DNA from: Alphaproteobacteria bacterium
GTDB lineage: Bacteria > Pseudomonadota > Alphaproteobacteria > Rhodobacterales > Rhodobacteraceae
Direction: 5' to 3'
Length of the DNA stretch: 64,000 bases
Assembly (NCBI GenBank): GCA_030424865.1
Contig: JAUHVR010000010.1
Coordinates: 62,001 to 126,000 of the forward strand
Numbering within the stretch: the stretch's first letter is position 1; each line of letters begins with the position of its first letter. A program made the translations under genes and the position numbers. Below are positions 1-9,654 of the stretch, piece by piece. The notes under the pieces were generated by a model, which saw only the letters and a program-made list of their open reading frames with translations, did no database searches and was not told where the DNA came from.

Positions 1-1067
1 TTGACGACCATTACGAGCTGGTGGCGGGGTGCTTTTCCTCGACCCCTGAAAAGTCCAGGGCCTCGGGCGCGGATCTGGGGGTGGCCGAGGATCGCGTCTA
101 TGCCGATTTCGTCGAGATGGCCGAGAAAGAGGCCGCGCGCGACGACGGGATCGAGGCGGTCGCCATCGTCACCCCGAACCACGTGCACCTTGGCCCGGCC
201 AAGGCCTTTCTGGAAAAGGGCATCCATGTCGTCTGCGACAAGCCTCTGACGGCGACGCTTGAGGACGCGCGCGCCTTGCACAAGATCGCAACCGACGCAG
301 ACGCGCTGTTCGTGCTGACTCACAACTACACCGGTTACCCGATGATCCGTCAGGCGCGCGATATGGCGCAGTCGGGCGTTCTGGGCGACATCCGGGTGGT
401 GCAGGTCGAATACCCGCAGGACTGGCTGGCCGAACCGCTGGAAGGCACAGGGCAGAAGCAAGCCGACTGGCGCACCGATCCGGCGCGGTCCGGCGCGGGC
501 GGCTCGACCGGGGACATCGGCACCCATGCCTATAACCTCGCGCGGTTTGTGACCGGCCTGAAGCTCGACGCGCTTGCGGCTGATCTGCAAAGCTTTGTGC
601 CCGGGCGTCGGGTCGACGACAACGCCCACGTCATGCTGCGGTTCGAGGGCGGCGCGCGTGGCACGCTGTGGTGCAGTCAGGTGGCCGTGGGCTATGACAA
701 CCGTCTGCGCCTGCGGGTCTTTGGTTCCAAGGGCAGTGTCGAGTGGCTGCAGGAAGAGCCGAACACGCTGTGGTATGGCCCGATTGGTGAACCCGTGCGC
801 CGCATGACGCGCGGCGGCGCGGGTGTGGGCGAGGCCGGTCTGCGCGGCAGCCGCATCCCTCCGGGCCACCCCGAGGGCTATCTGGAAGGCTTTGCCAACA
901 TCTATTCCGAGGCTGCCGAGGCCATCCGGGCCAAGCGCGACGGCGTCGCGATCGATCCCGCGGTCACCTATCCGACAATCGATGACGGCCTGGAAGGTGT
1001 CGCCTTTGTTGACGCCTGTGTGCGGTCATCATCAGATGACGCGGCCTGGGTCAAACTGGACATCTAA
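1..1067 (+). CDS. Gfo/Idh/MocA-family NAD(P)-dependent oxidoreductase, 5' end outside window
   Basis: The third frame is open from the window edge to a TAA at 1065-1067, giving about 354 residues without their start, so the Rossmann glycine motif lies outside. The visible part has the family features in order: TPNHVH, then CDKPL (the EKP-type motif with the catalytic Lys), then GDIGTHAYN, whose Asp and His match the substrate-binding pair, then a C-terminal alpha/beta domain. Such enzymes oxidise or reduce sugars, inositols or related polyols in the cytoplasm; the substrate cannot be told. A beta-hydroxyacid dehydrogenase follows after about 57 bp on the same strand, so co-transcription is likely. 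Family is certain, function is not. Confidence 0.9.
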   Translation, partial: DDHYELVAGCFSSTPEKSRASGADLGVAEDRVYADFVEMAEKEAARDDGIEAVAIVTPNHVHLGPAKAFLEKGIHVVCDKPLTATLEDARALHKIATDADALFVLTHNYTGYPMIRQARDMAQSGVLGDIRVVQVEYPQDWLAEPLEGTGQKQADWRTDPARSGAGGSTGDIGTHAYNLARFVTGLKLDALAADLQSFVPGRRVDDNAHVMLRFEGGARGTLWCSQVAVGYDNRLRLRVFGSKGSVEWLQEEPNTLWYGPIGEPVRRMTRGGAGVGEAGLRGSRIPPGHPEGYLEGFANIYSEAAEAIRAKRDGVAIDPAVTYPTIDDGLEGVAFVDACVRSSSDDAAWVKLDI

Positions 1068-1124
1068 CGCACCCCTTGGGCGGCCTGCCAGGTGCGGGCC
1101 GCCGTTACATCGATGGAGAGCATC

Positions 1125-2033
1125 ATGACCAACGCAAAACCCCGGGCCGGATTCATCGGCGTCGGACTGATGGGTCATGGCATGGCGAAGAACCTGATCG
1201 AGGGTGGCTATGCAATGACCGTGATGGGCAACCGCAATCGCAAACCGGTCGAGGACCTGTTGGAACGGGGCGCGGTAGAGGCCGCAAGCCCTGCTGACGT
1301 CGGACGGAACGCCGAGGTCGTCTTTCTGTGCCTGCCGGGCTCGCCGCAGATCGAGCAGGTGGTGACCGGGGCAGAGGGGTTGCTAGACGGCATGGCCGAG
1401 GGATCGGTGATCGTCGATTGCTCGACGGCCGATCCGGTCTCGACCCTGAAACTGGCGGCTGCGGCGGCCGAAAAAGGCGTTGGCTTTGTGGATGCGCCAC
1501 TGTCGCGGACCCCGAAAGAGGCTTGGGAGGGCACGCTGGACATGATGGTCGGCGCCTCGGACACGCTGTTCGACACCGTGAAACCCGCGCTTGAGTGTGT
1601 GGCGGGCAAGATCGTCCACATCGGGGCGGTCGGCGACGGACACAAGATGAAGCTGCTGAACAACTTTGTCTCATTGGGCTACGCCGCGCTGTATTCCGAG
1701 GCGCTGTCGGTCGCGGCCAAATCCGGCATCCCGCGTGAGGCGTTTCACAGTGTCATCGATGGGGGCCGCATGGACTGCGGGTTCTACCAGACTTTCATGG
1801 AATGCGCTGTCGGCGGCAACCGCGAGGCGCATAAGTTCACGCTGACCAATGCTTTGAAGGACCTGCTGTACCTCGAAAGCATGGCCGACGCCGCGCGGGT
1901 GGCGAACCCCTTGGGCAATGCCGCCAAGAACAGCTTTGCCATGGCCGTTTCGGCCGGTGGTGGTGGTGCCGAGGACTACGTTCCGCATCTCGCTGACTTT
2001 GTTGCCCGTCGGAACGGTTTGACCGAGGACTGA
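1125..2033 (+). CDS. beta-hydroxyacid dehydrogenase (3-hydroxyisobutyrate dehydrogenase family)
   Basis: A 302-residue cytoplasmic NAD(P)-dependent dehydrogenase. Residues 8-20 hold the dinucleotide motif GFIGVGLMG. A middle DAPLSR segment matches the substrate-binding loop, and GHKMKLLNN carries the catalytic Lys of the family. The all-helical C-terminal domain follows. The ATG at 1125 is chosen because GAGAG lies just upstream; in-frame starts at 1113 and 1092 are possible but would only add residues before the first strand. Family members act on 3-hydroxyisobutyrate, tartronate semialdehyde or other beta-hydroxy acids. The substrate here is unknown, but the neighbouring sugar/polyol-type oxidoreductase favours a small hydroxy acid from a catabolic route. 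Confidence 0.88.
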   Translation: MTNAKPRAGFIGVGLMGHGMAKNLIEGGYAMTVMGNRNRKPVEDLLERGAVEAASPADVGRNAEVVFLCLPGSPQIEQVVTGAEGLLDGMAEGSVIVDCSTADPVSTLKLAAAAAEKGVGFVDAPLSRTPKEAWEGTLDMMVGASDTLFDTVKPALECVAGKIVHIGAVGDGHKMKLLNNFVSLGYAALYSEALSVAAKSGIPREAFHSVIDGGRMDCGFYQTFMECAVGGNREAHKFTLTNALKDLLYLESMADAARVANPLGNAAKNSFAMAVSAGGGGAEDYVPHLADFVARRNGLTED

Positions 2034-2138
2034 CGCACAGCGACGCGGCCCGATCCTGTCACGCATTTTCGCGCTTGAACGTCACACCCGGTTTGCGGTT
2101 CATGGGGCGAAATCAGTCGCCACGCCGGAGGAGCCGTT

Positions 2139-4346
2139 TTGGACCGCGCCGAGATCGTTCATCAGAATTTCCTTGCCCGCGTTTCGGCGGGCAATTTGCC
2201 CACGGCCCAGGGCGGGGTCACGCTGGCCGAGGCCGGGCTTGATGGCGCGGCGCTGACCGATCTTTTCCGGGCGCAGATCGGCAGCCGGCAACTGGATCGC
2301 ATGTCGCGCAAGATGCAGGCGCAGGGGCAGGGGTTTTACACCATCGGCTCGTCCGGGCACGAAGGCAACGCCGCCGTGGCGGCCGCGCTCAGGCCCAGCG
2401 ATCCGGCCTTTCTGCACTACCGCGACGGGGCGTTTCAGATCGCCCGCGCCACACAGGTGCCGGGGCAGACGCCGCTTTGGGACATGCTGCTGAGTTTCAC
2501 CTGTTCCTCCGAGGATCCGATCTCGGGCGGGCGGCACAAGGTGCTGGGCTCAAAGGCGCTGGCGATTCCGCCGCAGACTTCGACCATCGCCTCGCACCTG
2601 CCCAAGGCGCTGGGCACCGCTTTTTCGATCGCGCAGGCACGTCGGAGCACACCCGAACATCGTCAATACCCCAAGGACGCGTTGGCCTTCTGTTCCTTCG
2701 GCGATGCCTCGCTGAACCACTCGACGGCGCAGGGGGCACTGAACGCGGCGGGCTGGACCGGCTATCGCGGGTTGCCGCTGCCACTGCTGTTCCTCTGCGA
2801 GGACAACGGCATCGGCATCTCGACCCCCACGCCGCAGGGCTGGGTTGCGGCCACCATGTCGGCCCGTCCGGGCCTGACCTACATGGCTTGCAACGGGCTT
2901 GATTTGGTCCAGACCTTTGCCACCACCCGCAAGGCCGCGCAGAGTGCGCGCGGTGGCAAGCCGGTCTTTCTGCACATGTCCTGCGTGCGGCTTTACGGTC
3001 ATGCCGGGGCCGACGCGCAGCAGGCCTATATGACGCCCGCGCAGATCGAGGCGGACGAGGCCAATGATCCCCTGCTGCATTCGGCGCGGCGGATGATCGA
3101 CGAAGGTCTGGCCTCGGCCGAGGACATCGTGGCGATGTACAACACGGTCGGGGACGAGGTTGCAGCGCTGGCCGAACAGGCCGTGCAACGCCCGCGCCTG
3201 CAAAGCGCGGCGGATGTGATGGCCAGCCTGATCCCGCCCAAGCGGGTCTGCGCGCCGGGCAACGGGCCGTCACCCGAGACCCGCGCCCGGACCTTTGGCG
3301 AGGCGGACACGCGTGCCATGGCGGAACCGCAGCACATGGCCAAGCTGATCAACATGGGGCTCACCGACCTGATGTTGCACCACCGCGAGATCATCCTCGC
3401 GGGCGAGGATGTGGGCCGCAAAGGCGGCGTCTATGGCGTGACGCAAAAGCTGCAGGCGCGGTTTGGTGCGGGCCGGGTGATGGACACGCTGCTCGACGAA
3501 CAGACCATCCTGGGGCTGTCGATCGGCATGGCACAGAACGGCTTTGTCCCGATCCCCGAGATCCAGTTCCTGGCCTATTTGCACAACGCCGAGGACCAGC
3601 TGAGGGGCGAGGCCGCCACGCTGCCGTTTTTCTCGAACGGTCAGTTCAGCAACCCGATGGTCGTGCGCATCGCGGGGCTTGGCTATCAGCGCGGGTTCGG
3701 CGGGCATTTCCACAACGACAACTCGCTGGCCGTGTTGCGCGACATCCCGGGCCTGATCGTCGCCTGCCCCTCGAACGGGCATGACGCCGTGCTGCTGCTG
3801 CGCGAGGCCGTGCGGCTGGCGCGCGAGGAACAGCGGGTCGTGGTGATCGTCGAGCCGATCGCGCTTTACATGACACGCGACCTCTTTGCGCCCGGCGATG
3901 GCCTGTGGACGGCGCCCTATCCCGCGCCCGGAGAGGACGCGATCGCCCTGGGGCAGGTCGGGGTCAGTGGCGACGGAACGGATCTGGCGATTGTGACCTA
4001 CGGCAACGGAGCGTTCCTGTCGCGGCAGGCGCAACGGGACCTTGCCGAAGCCCATGGGATCAACGCCCGCGTCATCGACCTGCGCTGGCTGGCCCCCTGT
4101 CCCGAAGAGGCGTTGTTGCAGGCGTCCAGGGACTGCGCGCGGGTGCTGATTGTCGACGAATGCCGCCGGACTGGATCCCAAAGCGAGGCGCTGATGGCGC
4201 TTTTTGCCGAGCGCAGCAAGCAGCCCTGCGCCCGCCTGACGGCGGAGGACAGCTTTATCGCGACTGGCCCCGCCTATGCCGCGACCCTGCCCAGCCGCGA
4301 GGGGATCGTGCAGGCCGCACTGGCCTTGACGGGGAGCAACGCGTGA
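2139..4346 (+). CDS. thiamine-dependent 2-oxoacid dehydrogenase E1, alpha and beta subunits fused
   Basis: A 735-residue protein with both halves of a branched-chain/acetoin/pyruvate-type E1 in one chain. Residues 1 to about 370 form the alpha part, with the thiamine diphosphate motif starting at GDASLNHS and ending at EDNGIGIS. Residues about 390-735 form the beta part (ILAGEDVGRKGGVYG, then DTLLDEQTILGLSIG). It decarboxylates a 2-oxo acid and passes the acyl group to a lipoyl E2. No E2 or E3 gene is adjacent, so those partners must be encoded elsewhere. The start is TTG at 2139, supported by GGAGGAG at 2127-2133; the next gene overlaps the stop (GTGA). The substrate is unknown. Confidence 0.87.
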   Translation: MDRAEIVHQNFLARVSAGNLPTAQGGVTLAEAGLDGAALTDLFRAQIGSRQLDRMSRKMQAQGQGFYTIGSSGHEGNAAVAAALRPSDPAFLHYRDGAFQIARATQVPGQTPLWDMLLSFTCSSEDPISGGRHKVLGSKALAIPPQTSTIASHLPKALGTAFSIAQARRSTPEHRQYPKDALAFCSFGDASLNHSTAQGALNAAGWTGYRGLPLPLLFLCEDNGIGISTPTPQGWVAATMSARPGLTYMACNGLDLVQTFATTRKAAQSARGGKPVFLHMSCVRLYGHAGADAQQAYMTPAQIEADEANDPLLHSARRMIDEGLASAEDIVAMYNTVGDEVAALAEQAVQRPRLQSAADVMASLIPPKRVCAPGNGPSPETRARTFGEADTRAMAEPQHMAKLINMGLTDLMLHHREIILAGEDVGRKGGVYGVTQKLQARFGAGRVMDTLLDEQTILGLSIGMAQNGFVPIPEIQFLAYLHNAEDQLRGEAATLPFFSNGQFSNPMVVRIAGLGYQRGFGGHFHNDNSLAVLRDIPGLIVACPSNGHDAVLLLREAVRLAREEQRVVVIVEPIALYMTRDLFAPGDGLWTAPYPAPGEDAIALGQVGVSGDGTDLAIVTYGNGAFLSRQAQRDLAEAHGINARVIDLRWLAPCPEEALLQASRDCARVLIVDECRRTGSQSEALMALFAERSKQPCARLTAEDSFIATGPAYAATLPSREGIVQAALALTGSNA

Positions 4347-5602
4347 CCTCGTTGTGGCAGGCGACAGCGCCCCACGGGCCGGACTGCGCGCCTTTGGACG
4401 GGGACCGGCAGGCTGATCTGGTGATCCTTGGCGGGGGCTTTACCGGGTGTTCAGCGGCGCTGCACGCGGCGCAGGCCGGGTTGCGCGTCTGCCTGCTTGA
4501 GGCGCAGACCATTGGATTTGGCGGCTCGGGGCGGAATGTCGGGTTGGTCAACGCCGGCCTTTGGCTGCCGCCCGAGGTGATCGAAACCCAGATGGGGATT
4601 GAGGCGGGCAAGCGTCTGAATGCAGTGCTGGGAGAGGCTCCGGATCTGGTGTTTTCGCTGATCGAGGCCGAAGGCATCTCCTGCGAGGCGGTGCGAAACG
4701 GCACATTGCATTGCGCGCATTCGGCAGGCGGCCTTACGGACCTTCGCAACCGTCACCGGCAGCTTGCCGACCGGGGCGCGCCGGTTTCGATCCTCAGCGC
4801 TCAGGACACTGCCGCCCGAACCGGTGCGCAGGGCTTTCATGGCGCGCTGCACGATGCGCGGGCCGGCACGATCCAGCCCTTGGCCTATGTGCGCGGTCTG
4901 GCGGCGGCGGCGATCCGGCACGGGGCGGAACTGTTCGAACAGACCCCCGCCGACCATGTCCTGCACGACGGGCACACCTGGGTTGTCGAGACGCCTGCGG
5001 GTCGCGTCACCGCCCCGAACCTGCTGGTCGCCACCAACGCCTATCACGGCGGCGCGCTGGGCCTCGACCCGCCGCAAAGCGTGCCCGTGCACTACTTCCA
5101 GATCGCAACCGCCCCTTTGGGCGACAACCTGCGTGGCGTTGTTTTGCCGGGCGCCGAAGGCTGTTGGGACACCGCAACCGTCATGTCCTCGTTCCGCGTC
5201 GATCAGGCCGGGCGGGTGATCCTGGGCGGCATCGGCGCGCTGCAGGGCGCAGGGAAATCCCAGCATCCGGCCTGGGCGCGGCGCAAGCTGGCGGCGCTTT
5301 ATCCTGCGCTTGCGGATCAGCCGATCGAACATTGCTGGCACGGGCGCATATCGATGACCAGCGATCACGTGCCCAAGATCCAGCGGCTGGGTCCGGGGGG
5401 CTATGCCATTTTCGGCTACTCGGGACGCGGGATCGGGCCGGGCACCGTCTTTGGCAAGGCCGCGGCCGAGGCCGTGGCCGGGGCCGGTGACGCAGCCTTT
5501 CCGGTCGATCCGGTTGATATGCACCGTGAACGCTTTGTCGGGCTTCGGGAACGATTCTATCAGTTGGGCGCCACCCTGACCCACATGGCGTTTCGCGGCT
5601 AA
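4343..5602 (+). CDS. FAD-dependent oxidoreductase of the DadA/PuuB (DAO) type
   Basis: A 419-residue flavoenzyme starting at a GTG that overlaps the stop of the E1 gene by four bases, which indicates translational coupling. The N-terminal FAD-binding motif is VILGGGFTG, followed by an acidic strand end (LLEA) and GGSGRNVG, the pattern of gamma-glutamylputrescine oxidase, glycine oxidase and D-amino acid dehydrogenase relatives. The C-terminal part has HGRISMTSDHVP and GYSGRGIGPG, the second FAD-contacting segment. It probably oxidises an amine or amino acid to an imine and then a keto acid or aldehyde. Next to an E1 that consumes 2-oxo acids, oxidative deamination feeding the E1 is an attractive inference. 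Confidence 0.85.
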   Translation: MTSLWQATAPHGPDCAPLDGDRQADLVILGGGFTGCSAALHAAQAGLRVCLLEAQTIGFGGSGRNVGLVNAGLWLPPEVIETQMGIEAGKRLNAVLGEAPDLVFSLIEAEGISCEAVRNGTLHCAHSAGGLTDLRNRHRQLADRGAPVSILSAQDTAARTGAQGFHGALHDARAGTIQPLAYVRGLAAAAIRHGAELFEQTPADHVLHDGHTWVVETPAGRVTAPNLLVATNAYHGGALGLDPPQSVPVHYFQIATAPLGDNLRGVVLPGAEGCWDTATVMSSFRVDQAGRVILGGIGALQGAGKSQHPAWARRKLAALYPALADQPIEHCWHGRISMTSDHVPKIQRLGPGGYAIFGYSGRGIGPGTVFGKAAAEAVAGAGDAAFPVDPVDMHRERFVGLRERFYQLGATLTHMAFRG

Positions 5603-5692
5603 CCCGCCCAAAATGTGATCGCGCCCGGGGATCAAACTTGGTGACAGCCCCGGCGTTTCACCTCAGTCTGGAAGCTGAGGGGGAAATCACAC

Positions 5693-7303
5693 ATGACCAA
5701 AGTCCAAGTCGCCATCTACGACGAGTTGAAAGACCGCAAACCGGCCTATGCCCTGGTGGGCGAGGTCGACTTGGTGGTTGTCCGTTTCGACGATGATGTC
5801 TCGGTCTTCTATGGCCGCTGCCTGCATCGCGGGGCGCTGATGGCCGACGGATTCGTCAGCGGCAACAACCTGATGTGCGGCGTGCACTACTGGGATTACC
5901 GGCTCGACAGCGGGGTGAGCGAGTACAACAACGCCGAGGCCCTGCCCAAGTTCCAAAGTTGGATCGAGGGCGGCGCGGTTCTGGTCGACGAGGACGAGAT
6001 CAACGCCTGGGCGCTGGAAAACCCGCAGCCCTTCAACCGCGACGCCTATCTGGGTCTTTACGCCGACACCAGCCACGGCACCGAGGAAGAGCCCTACAAC
6101 GGGCTGATCCAGCGCTATGCCAAGCAGGGCCTGACGCGGACCGGGCATCACGGCACCGTCGAATCCATGGGGGTGCCCCGCACGCAACTGCCCGACTGGG
6201 ACGACATTCAGATCCTGACCGCGCAGCTGGCCAAGCCGCCGCTGCTGGATGACGACCCGGTTGGCACCGACGTGGTGATCGGACCCAACGCGCAAAAACC
6301 GCTGCGGTTGAAGATCCCGCTCTTTGTCTCGGACATGAGCTTTGGCGCGCTCAGCGAACCGGCCAAGGTGGCGCTGGCCACAGGGGCCGAGATGGCGGGC
6401 ACCGGCATCTGCTCGGGCGAGGGCGGGATGCTGCCGGAAGAGCAAGAGGCCAACAGCCGGTACTTCTACGAACTCGCCTCGGGCCGGTTCGGCTTTTCCT
6501 GGGACAAGCTGGCGCGGGTGCAGGCCTTTCACTTCAAGGGTGGGCAGGGGGCCAAGACCGGAACCGGCGGACACCTGCCGGGCAACAAGGTCAAGGGCAA
6601 GATCGCCGAAGTGCGCGGGCTTGAGCCGGGCACCGCGGCCGTGTCGCCCCCAAGGTTCCCGGACTGGACCGAGGTCAGCCAGATCAAGGGTTTTGCCGAT
6701 GAGGTGCGCGATCGCACGGGTGGCATCCCAATCGGATACAAGCTGAGCGCCCAGCATATCGAGAAAGACATCGATGCGGCGCTTGAGGTCGGTGTGGACT
6801 ATATCATCCTCGACGGGCGCGGCGGCGGCACCGGGGCGGCGCCGATCATCTTTCGCGACAATATCTCGGTTCCGACCATTCCGGCACTGGCGCGGGCGCG
6901 GCGGCATCTGGATGTCTCGGGCCGTTCGGACGTGACGCTGGTGATCACCGGCGGGCTGCGCAAACCGGCGGATTTCATCAAGGCCATGGCGCTGGGGGCC
7001 GATGCGGTTGCGGTCTCTAACTCGGCCATGCAGGCCATTGGCTGTCTGGCCATGCGCGCCTGCCATACCAACAATTGCCCGGTCGGCATCGCCACCCAGA
7101 AACCCGGCCTTGTCCGCCGTCTGCAGGTCGACAAATCCGCCCAGCAACTGGCGAATTTCTTTTCGGCCTCGGTCGAGCTGATGCAGGTCATGGCCCGCGC
7201 CTGCGGGCATGATCACCTGTCGAAGTTCAACGCCGAGGACCTGACGACCTGGAAGCGCGAGATGGCGGACCTGTCGGGTGTGGCCTACGGTGGTCTGGCC
7301 TGA
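5693..7303 (+). CDS. Rieske [2Fe-2S] domain fused to FMN-binding glutamate synthase-like domain
   Basis: A 536-residue protein. Residues about 1-100 form a Rieske ferredoxin domain with C43-x-H45, 16 residues, then C62-x2-H65. Residues about 170-520 match the FMN/synthase domain of glutamate synthase, with DGRGGGTGAAP for FMN binding and a C-x5-C-x4-C cluster in CLAMRACHTNNC, the [3Fe-4S] ligand pattern. There is no glutaminase domain. The family includes stand-alone GltB2-like proteins and the C subunit of N-methylglutamate synthase, but the attached Rieske domain suggests a different electron route. It starts about 90 bp after the FAD oxidoreductase, behind a G-rich ribosome site (GAGGGGGA). 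The reaction is unknown. Confidence 0.85.
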   Translation: MTKVQVAIYDELKDRKPAYALVGEVDLVVVRFDDDVSVFYGRCLHRGALMADGFVSGNNLMCGVHYWDYRLDSGVSEYNNAEALPKFQSWIEGGAVLVDEDEINAWALENPQPFNRDAYLGLYADTSHGTEEEPYNGLIQRYAKQGLTRTGHHGTVESMGVPRTQLPDWDDIQILTAQLAKPPLLDDDPVGTDVVIGPNAQKPLRLKIPLFVSDMSFGALSEPAKVALATGAEMAGTGICSGEGGMLPEEQEANSRYFYELASGRFGFSWDKLARVQAFHFKGGQGAKTGTGGHLPGNKVKGKIAEVRGLEPGTAAVSPPRFPDWTEVSQIKGFADEVRDRTGGIPIGYKLSAQHIEKDIDAALEVGVDYIILDGRGGGTGAAPIIFRDNISVPTIPALARARRHLDVSGRSDVTLVITGGLRKPADFIKAMALGADAVAVSNSAMQAIGCLAMRACHTNNCPVGIATQKPGLVRRLQVDKSAQQLANFFSASVELMQVMARACGHDHLSKFNAEDLTTWKREMADLSGVAYGGLA

Positions 7304-7402
7304 CGGACGGGCTACCCAATGATACGGGTTGCCTGCGTCTGGCACTTGGGGCAAGTCTCGGCCATGGATGGCTGAGCGACCATCCGGACGAAAGGGCACG
7401 CC

Positions 7403-9337
7403 ATGTCACAAAAGATCATGAGCGCCAGCGCTGCCGCGGCGCTGGTTTCGTCAGGGGACACTGTCACGACATCCGGATTTGTCGGCATCGGCGTGCCCGA
7501 GGCCCTGTTGAAGGCGGTCGAGCAGCGGTTTCTGGACGACGGCGCGCCGCGCGATCTGTCGCTGCTCTTTGCGGCGGGGCAGGGCGATGGCAAGACACGC
7601 GGGTTGAACCATCTGGCCCATGATGGGCTGGTGCGCGAGGTCATCGGCGGGCACTGGGGCCTGATCCCGAAGATGGGCAAGCTGGCCACCGATGGAAAGA
7701 TCGCCGCCTACAACCTGCCGCAGGGGGTGATCAGCCACCTGTTCCGCGATATCGCGGCCGGCAAACCCGGCACGCTGACCCGCGTCGGGTTGGAAACTTT
7801 TGTCGATCCACGTCTTTCGGGCGGCAAGATCAATGACGCCACGCCCGACGACATCGTCTCGTTGATCGAGGTCGGTGGCGAAGAACTGCTGTTCTACAAG
7901 GGCCGTCCCATCGACGTGGCGCTGCTGCGCGGCACCACGGCGGATGCGGTCGGCAACATCACGATGGAACACGAGGCGCTGATCGTCGACAACCTGGCGC
8001 AGGCCATGGCGGTCAAGAATTCGGGCGGCGTGGTGATCGTGCAGGTCGAACGCACGGTGGCGCGGGGCACGCTGTCCCCGCGCGAGGTGCAGATCCCGGC
8101 GGCGCTGGTCGATGCCGTGGTGATCGCCGAGCCGCAGGATCACATGCAGACCTTTGCCACCCAGTTTTCGCATGCCTTCACCGGCCAGTATCGCACCGAC
8201 GCCAGTGCGATGGCGCCCATGGCGCTGGACGCGCGCAAGGTCATTGCCCGCCGTGCCGCCTTTGAGCTGCCGATCAACGGGGTGGTGAACCTCGGCATCG
8301 GGATGCCCGAAGGGGTGGCAGCGGTTGCGGCCGAGGAAAAGCTGCTGGATCACCTGACGCTGACGGCGGAACCCGGGATCATCGGGGGGCAGCCCGCCTC
8401 GGGCCTTGATTTTGGCGCGGCGGCGAACACCGATGCCGTGATCCCGCAGGCGGCGCAGTTTGATTTCTATGACGGCGGCGGGCTGGACATCGCGATCCTT
8501 GGCATGGCCGAGGTTGATCAGACCGGGTCGGTCAACGTCTCGCGCTTTGGCCCGCGACTTGCCGGTGCCGGTGGCTTCATCAACATCAGCCAGAACGCGC
8601 GCAAGGTTGTGTTCTGCGGCACCTTCACATCCGTCGCCCTGGACCTTGCGGTCGAGGATCAGGCGCTGAAAATCCGCAGCGACGGGCGGGTGCAGAAATT
8701 TGTGGACCGCGTCGAGCAGATCACCTTTTCCGGCCCCCGTGCCGGGCGGCTGGGCCAGCCGGTTCTGTATGTGACCGAACGCTGTGTTTTCCGCCTGACC
8801 GCCGAAGGGGTCGAGCTGATCGAGGTCGCGCCGGGTGTGGACATGGACCGCGATATCCTGGGCCAGATGGCCTTTCGCCCGATTGTCAACGAACCTGCCG
8901 AGATGGACGCCCGGATCTTTGCCGAGGCACCGATGGGGCTGGACACCGACCTTCTGCACCTTGATCTAGCCGACCGCATCGCGCTGTCCGAGGACAGTCA
9001 GACCCTGTTCATCAACCTGGCCAAGATGCGGGTCCGCAACCTAGACGACATCGCCCAGATCAAGGCCCGGGTCGAAGCACTTTGCGCGCCGCTGGACCAC
9101 AAGGTTGCGGCCATCGTCAACTATGAAGGCACCGGCATCTACCCCGAGGTCGAAGAGGCCTATGCCGACATGGTGAACGGGCTGGAAGACGCCTATTACA
9201 GCGTCACCACCCGCTATTCGGGCTCTGCCTTCATGCGGATGAAGCTGGGCAGCGTCTTTACCCGCGACCGTGCGCCCCACGTCTTTGAGAGCGCCGACGA
9301 GGCGCGGCGCTTCATCGAGGCCGGTGGGCACGGCTAG
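7403..9337 (+). CDS. acyl-CoA:carboxylate CoA-transferase (YdiF/Pct family) with extra C-terminal domain
   Basis: A 644-residue protein containing both CoA-transferase halves in one chain. Residues 1 to about 260 resemble the A part (SGDTVTTSGFVGIGVPE) and about 270-520 the B part (GVVNLGIGMPEG, then AEPGIIGG, whose Glu sits where the catalytic glutamyl-CoA residue is expected). It would move CoA between an acyl-CoA and a free carboxylate. Propionate CoA-transferases of this type are usually about 520-530 residues. Here about 110 more residues follow (from LADRIALSE to the end), which I do not recognise. It closes the catabolic block and probably activates a carboxylic acid product. Confidence 0.85.
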   Translation: MSQKIMSASAAAALVSSGDTVTTSGFVGIGVPEALLKAVEQRFLDDGAPRDLSLLFAAGQGDGKTRGLNHLAHDGLVREVIGGHWGLIPKMGKLATDGKIAAYNLPQGVISHLFRDIAAGKPGTLTRVGLETFVDPRLSGGKINDATPDDIVSLIEVGGEELLFYKGRPIDVALLRGTTADAVGNITMEHEALIVDNLAQAMAVKNSGGVVIVQVERTVARGTLSPREVQIPAALVDAVVIAEPQDHMQTFATQFSHAFTGQYRTDASAMAPMALDARKVIARRAAFELPINGVVNLGIGMPEGVAAVAAEEKLLDHLTLTAEPGIIGGQPASGLDFGAAANTDAVIPQAAQFDFYDGGGLDIAILGMAEVDQTGSVNVSRFGPRLAGAGGFINISQNARKVVFCGTFTSVALDLAVEDQALKIRSDGRVQKFVDRVEQITFSGPRAGRLGQPVLYVTERCVFRLTAEGVELIEVAPGVDMDRDILGQMAFRPIVNEPAEMDARIFAEAPMGLDTDLLHLDLADRIALSEDSQTLFINLAKMRVRNLDDIAQIKARVEALCAPLDHKVAAIVNYEGTGIYPEVEEAYADMVNGLEDAYYSVTTRYSGSAFMRMKLGSVFTRDRAPHVFESADEARRFIEAGGHG

Positions 9338-9440
9338 GGCCGACCTTTTTCAGGCGCGTGGTCATTTTGCATGACAGGCACGGGTCAGCGGATGCGGCAC
9401 AGTTCAGGGACACACCGTCCCCGACCCAAGGAGCCGCCCC

Positions 9441-9644
9441 ATGGACCCCGTACACGCCCTTGCCGCCAACCGCCCTGCCCGTCGCGCGCCGTCGAAAGAC
9501 GAGATCGACGCCTTCTATGATGCGAACGCGCTGGACTGGATGCTGACCCTTCGCCTCTGGTCGCGGCGTTTGCGGGTCTTGCTACAAGAGCGCCGAACCA
9601 AGGCAAGACGCTCGACTTTTGCGTCATTGGCGCGACAGGGCTAG
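9441..9644 (+). CDS. small hypothetical protein, 67 aa
   Basis: An ATG preceded by AAGGAG at 9429-9434 opens a 67-residue reading frame ending in TAG just before the LuxR-type gene. The protein is basic (many Arg, two Lys) with an amphipathic WMLTLRLWSRRLRVLL segment and no signal peptide. I do not recognise a family. The strong ribosome site and position 10 bp before the next start suggest it is translated, perhaps coupled to the regulator; length alone gives little support. Confidence 0.4.
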   Translation: MDPVHALAANRPARRAPSKDEIDAFYDANALDWMLTLRLWSRRLRVLLQERRTKARRSTFASLARQG

Positions 9645-9654
9645 ACTGCCTGCC

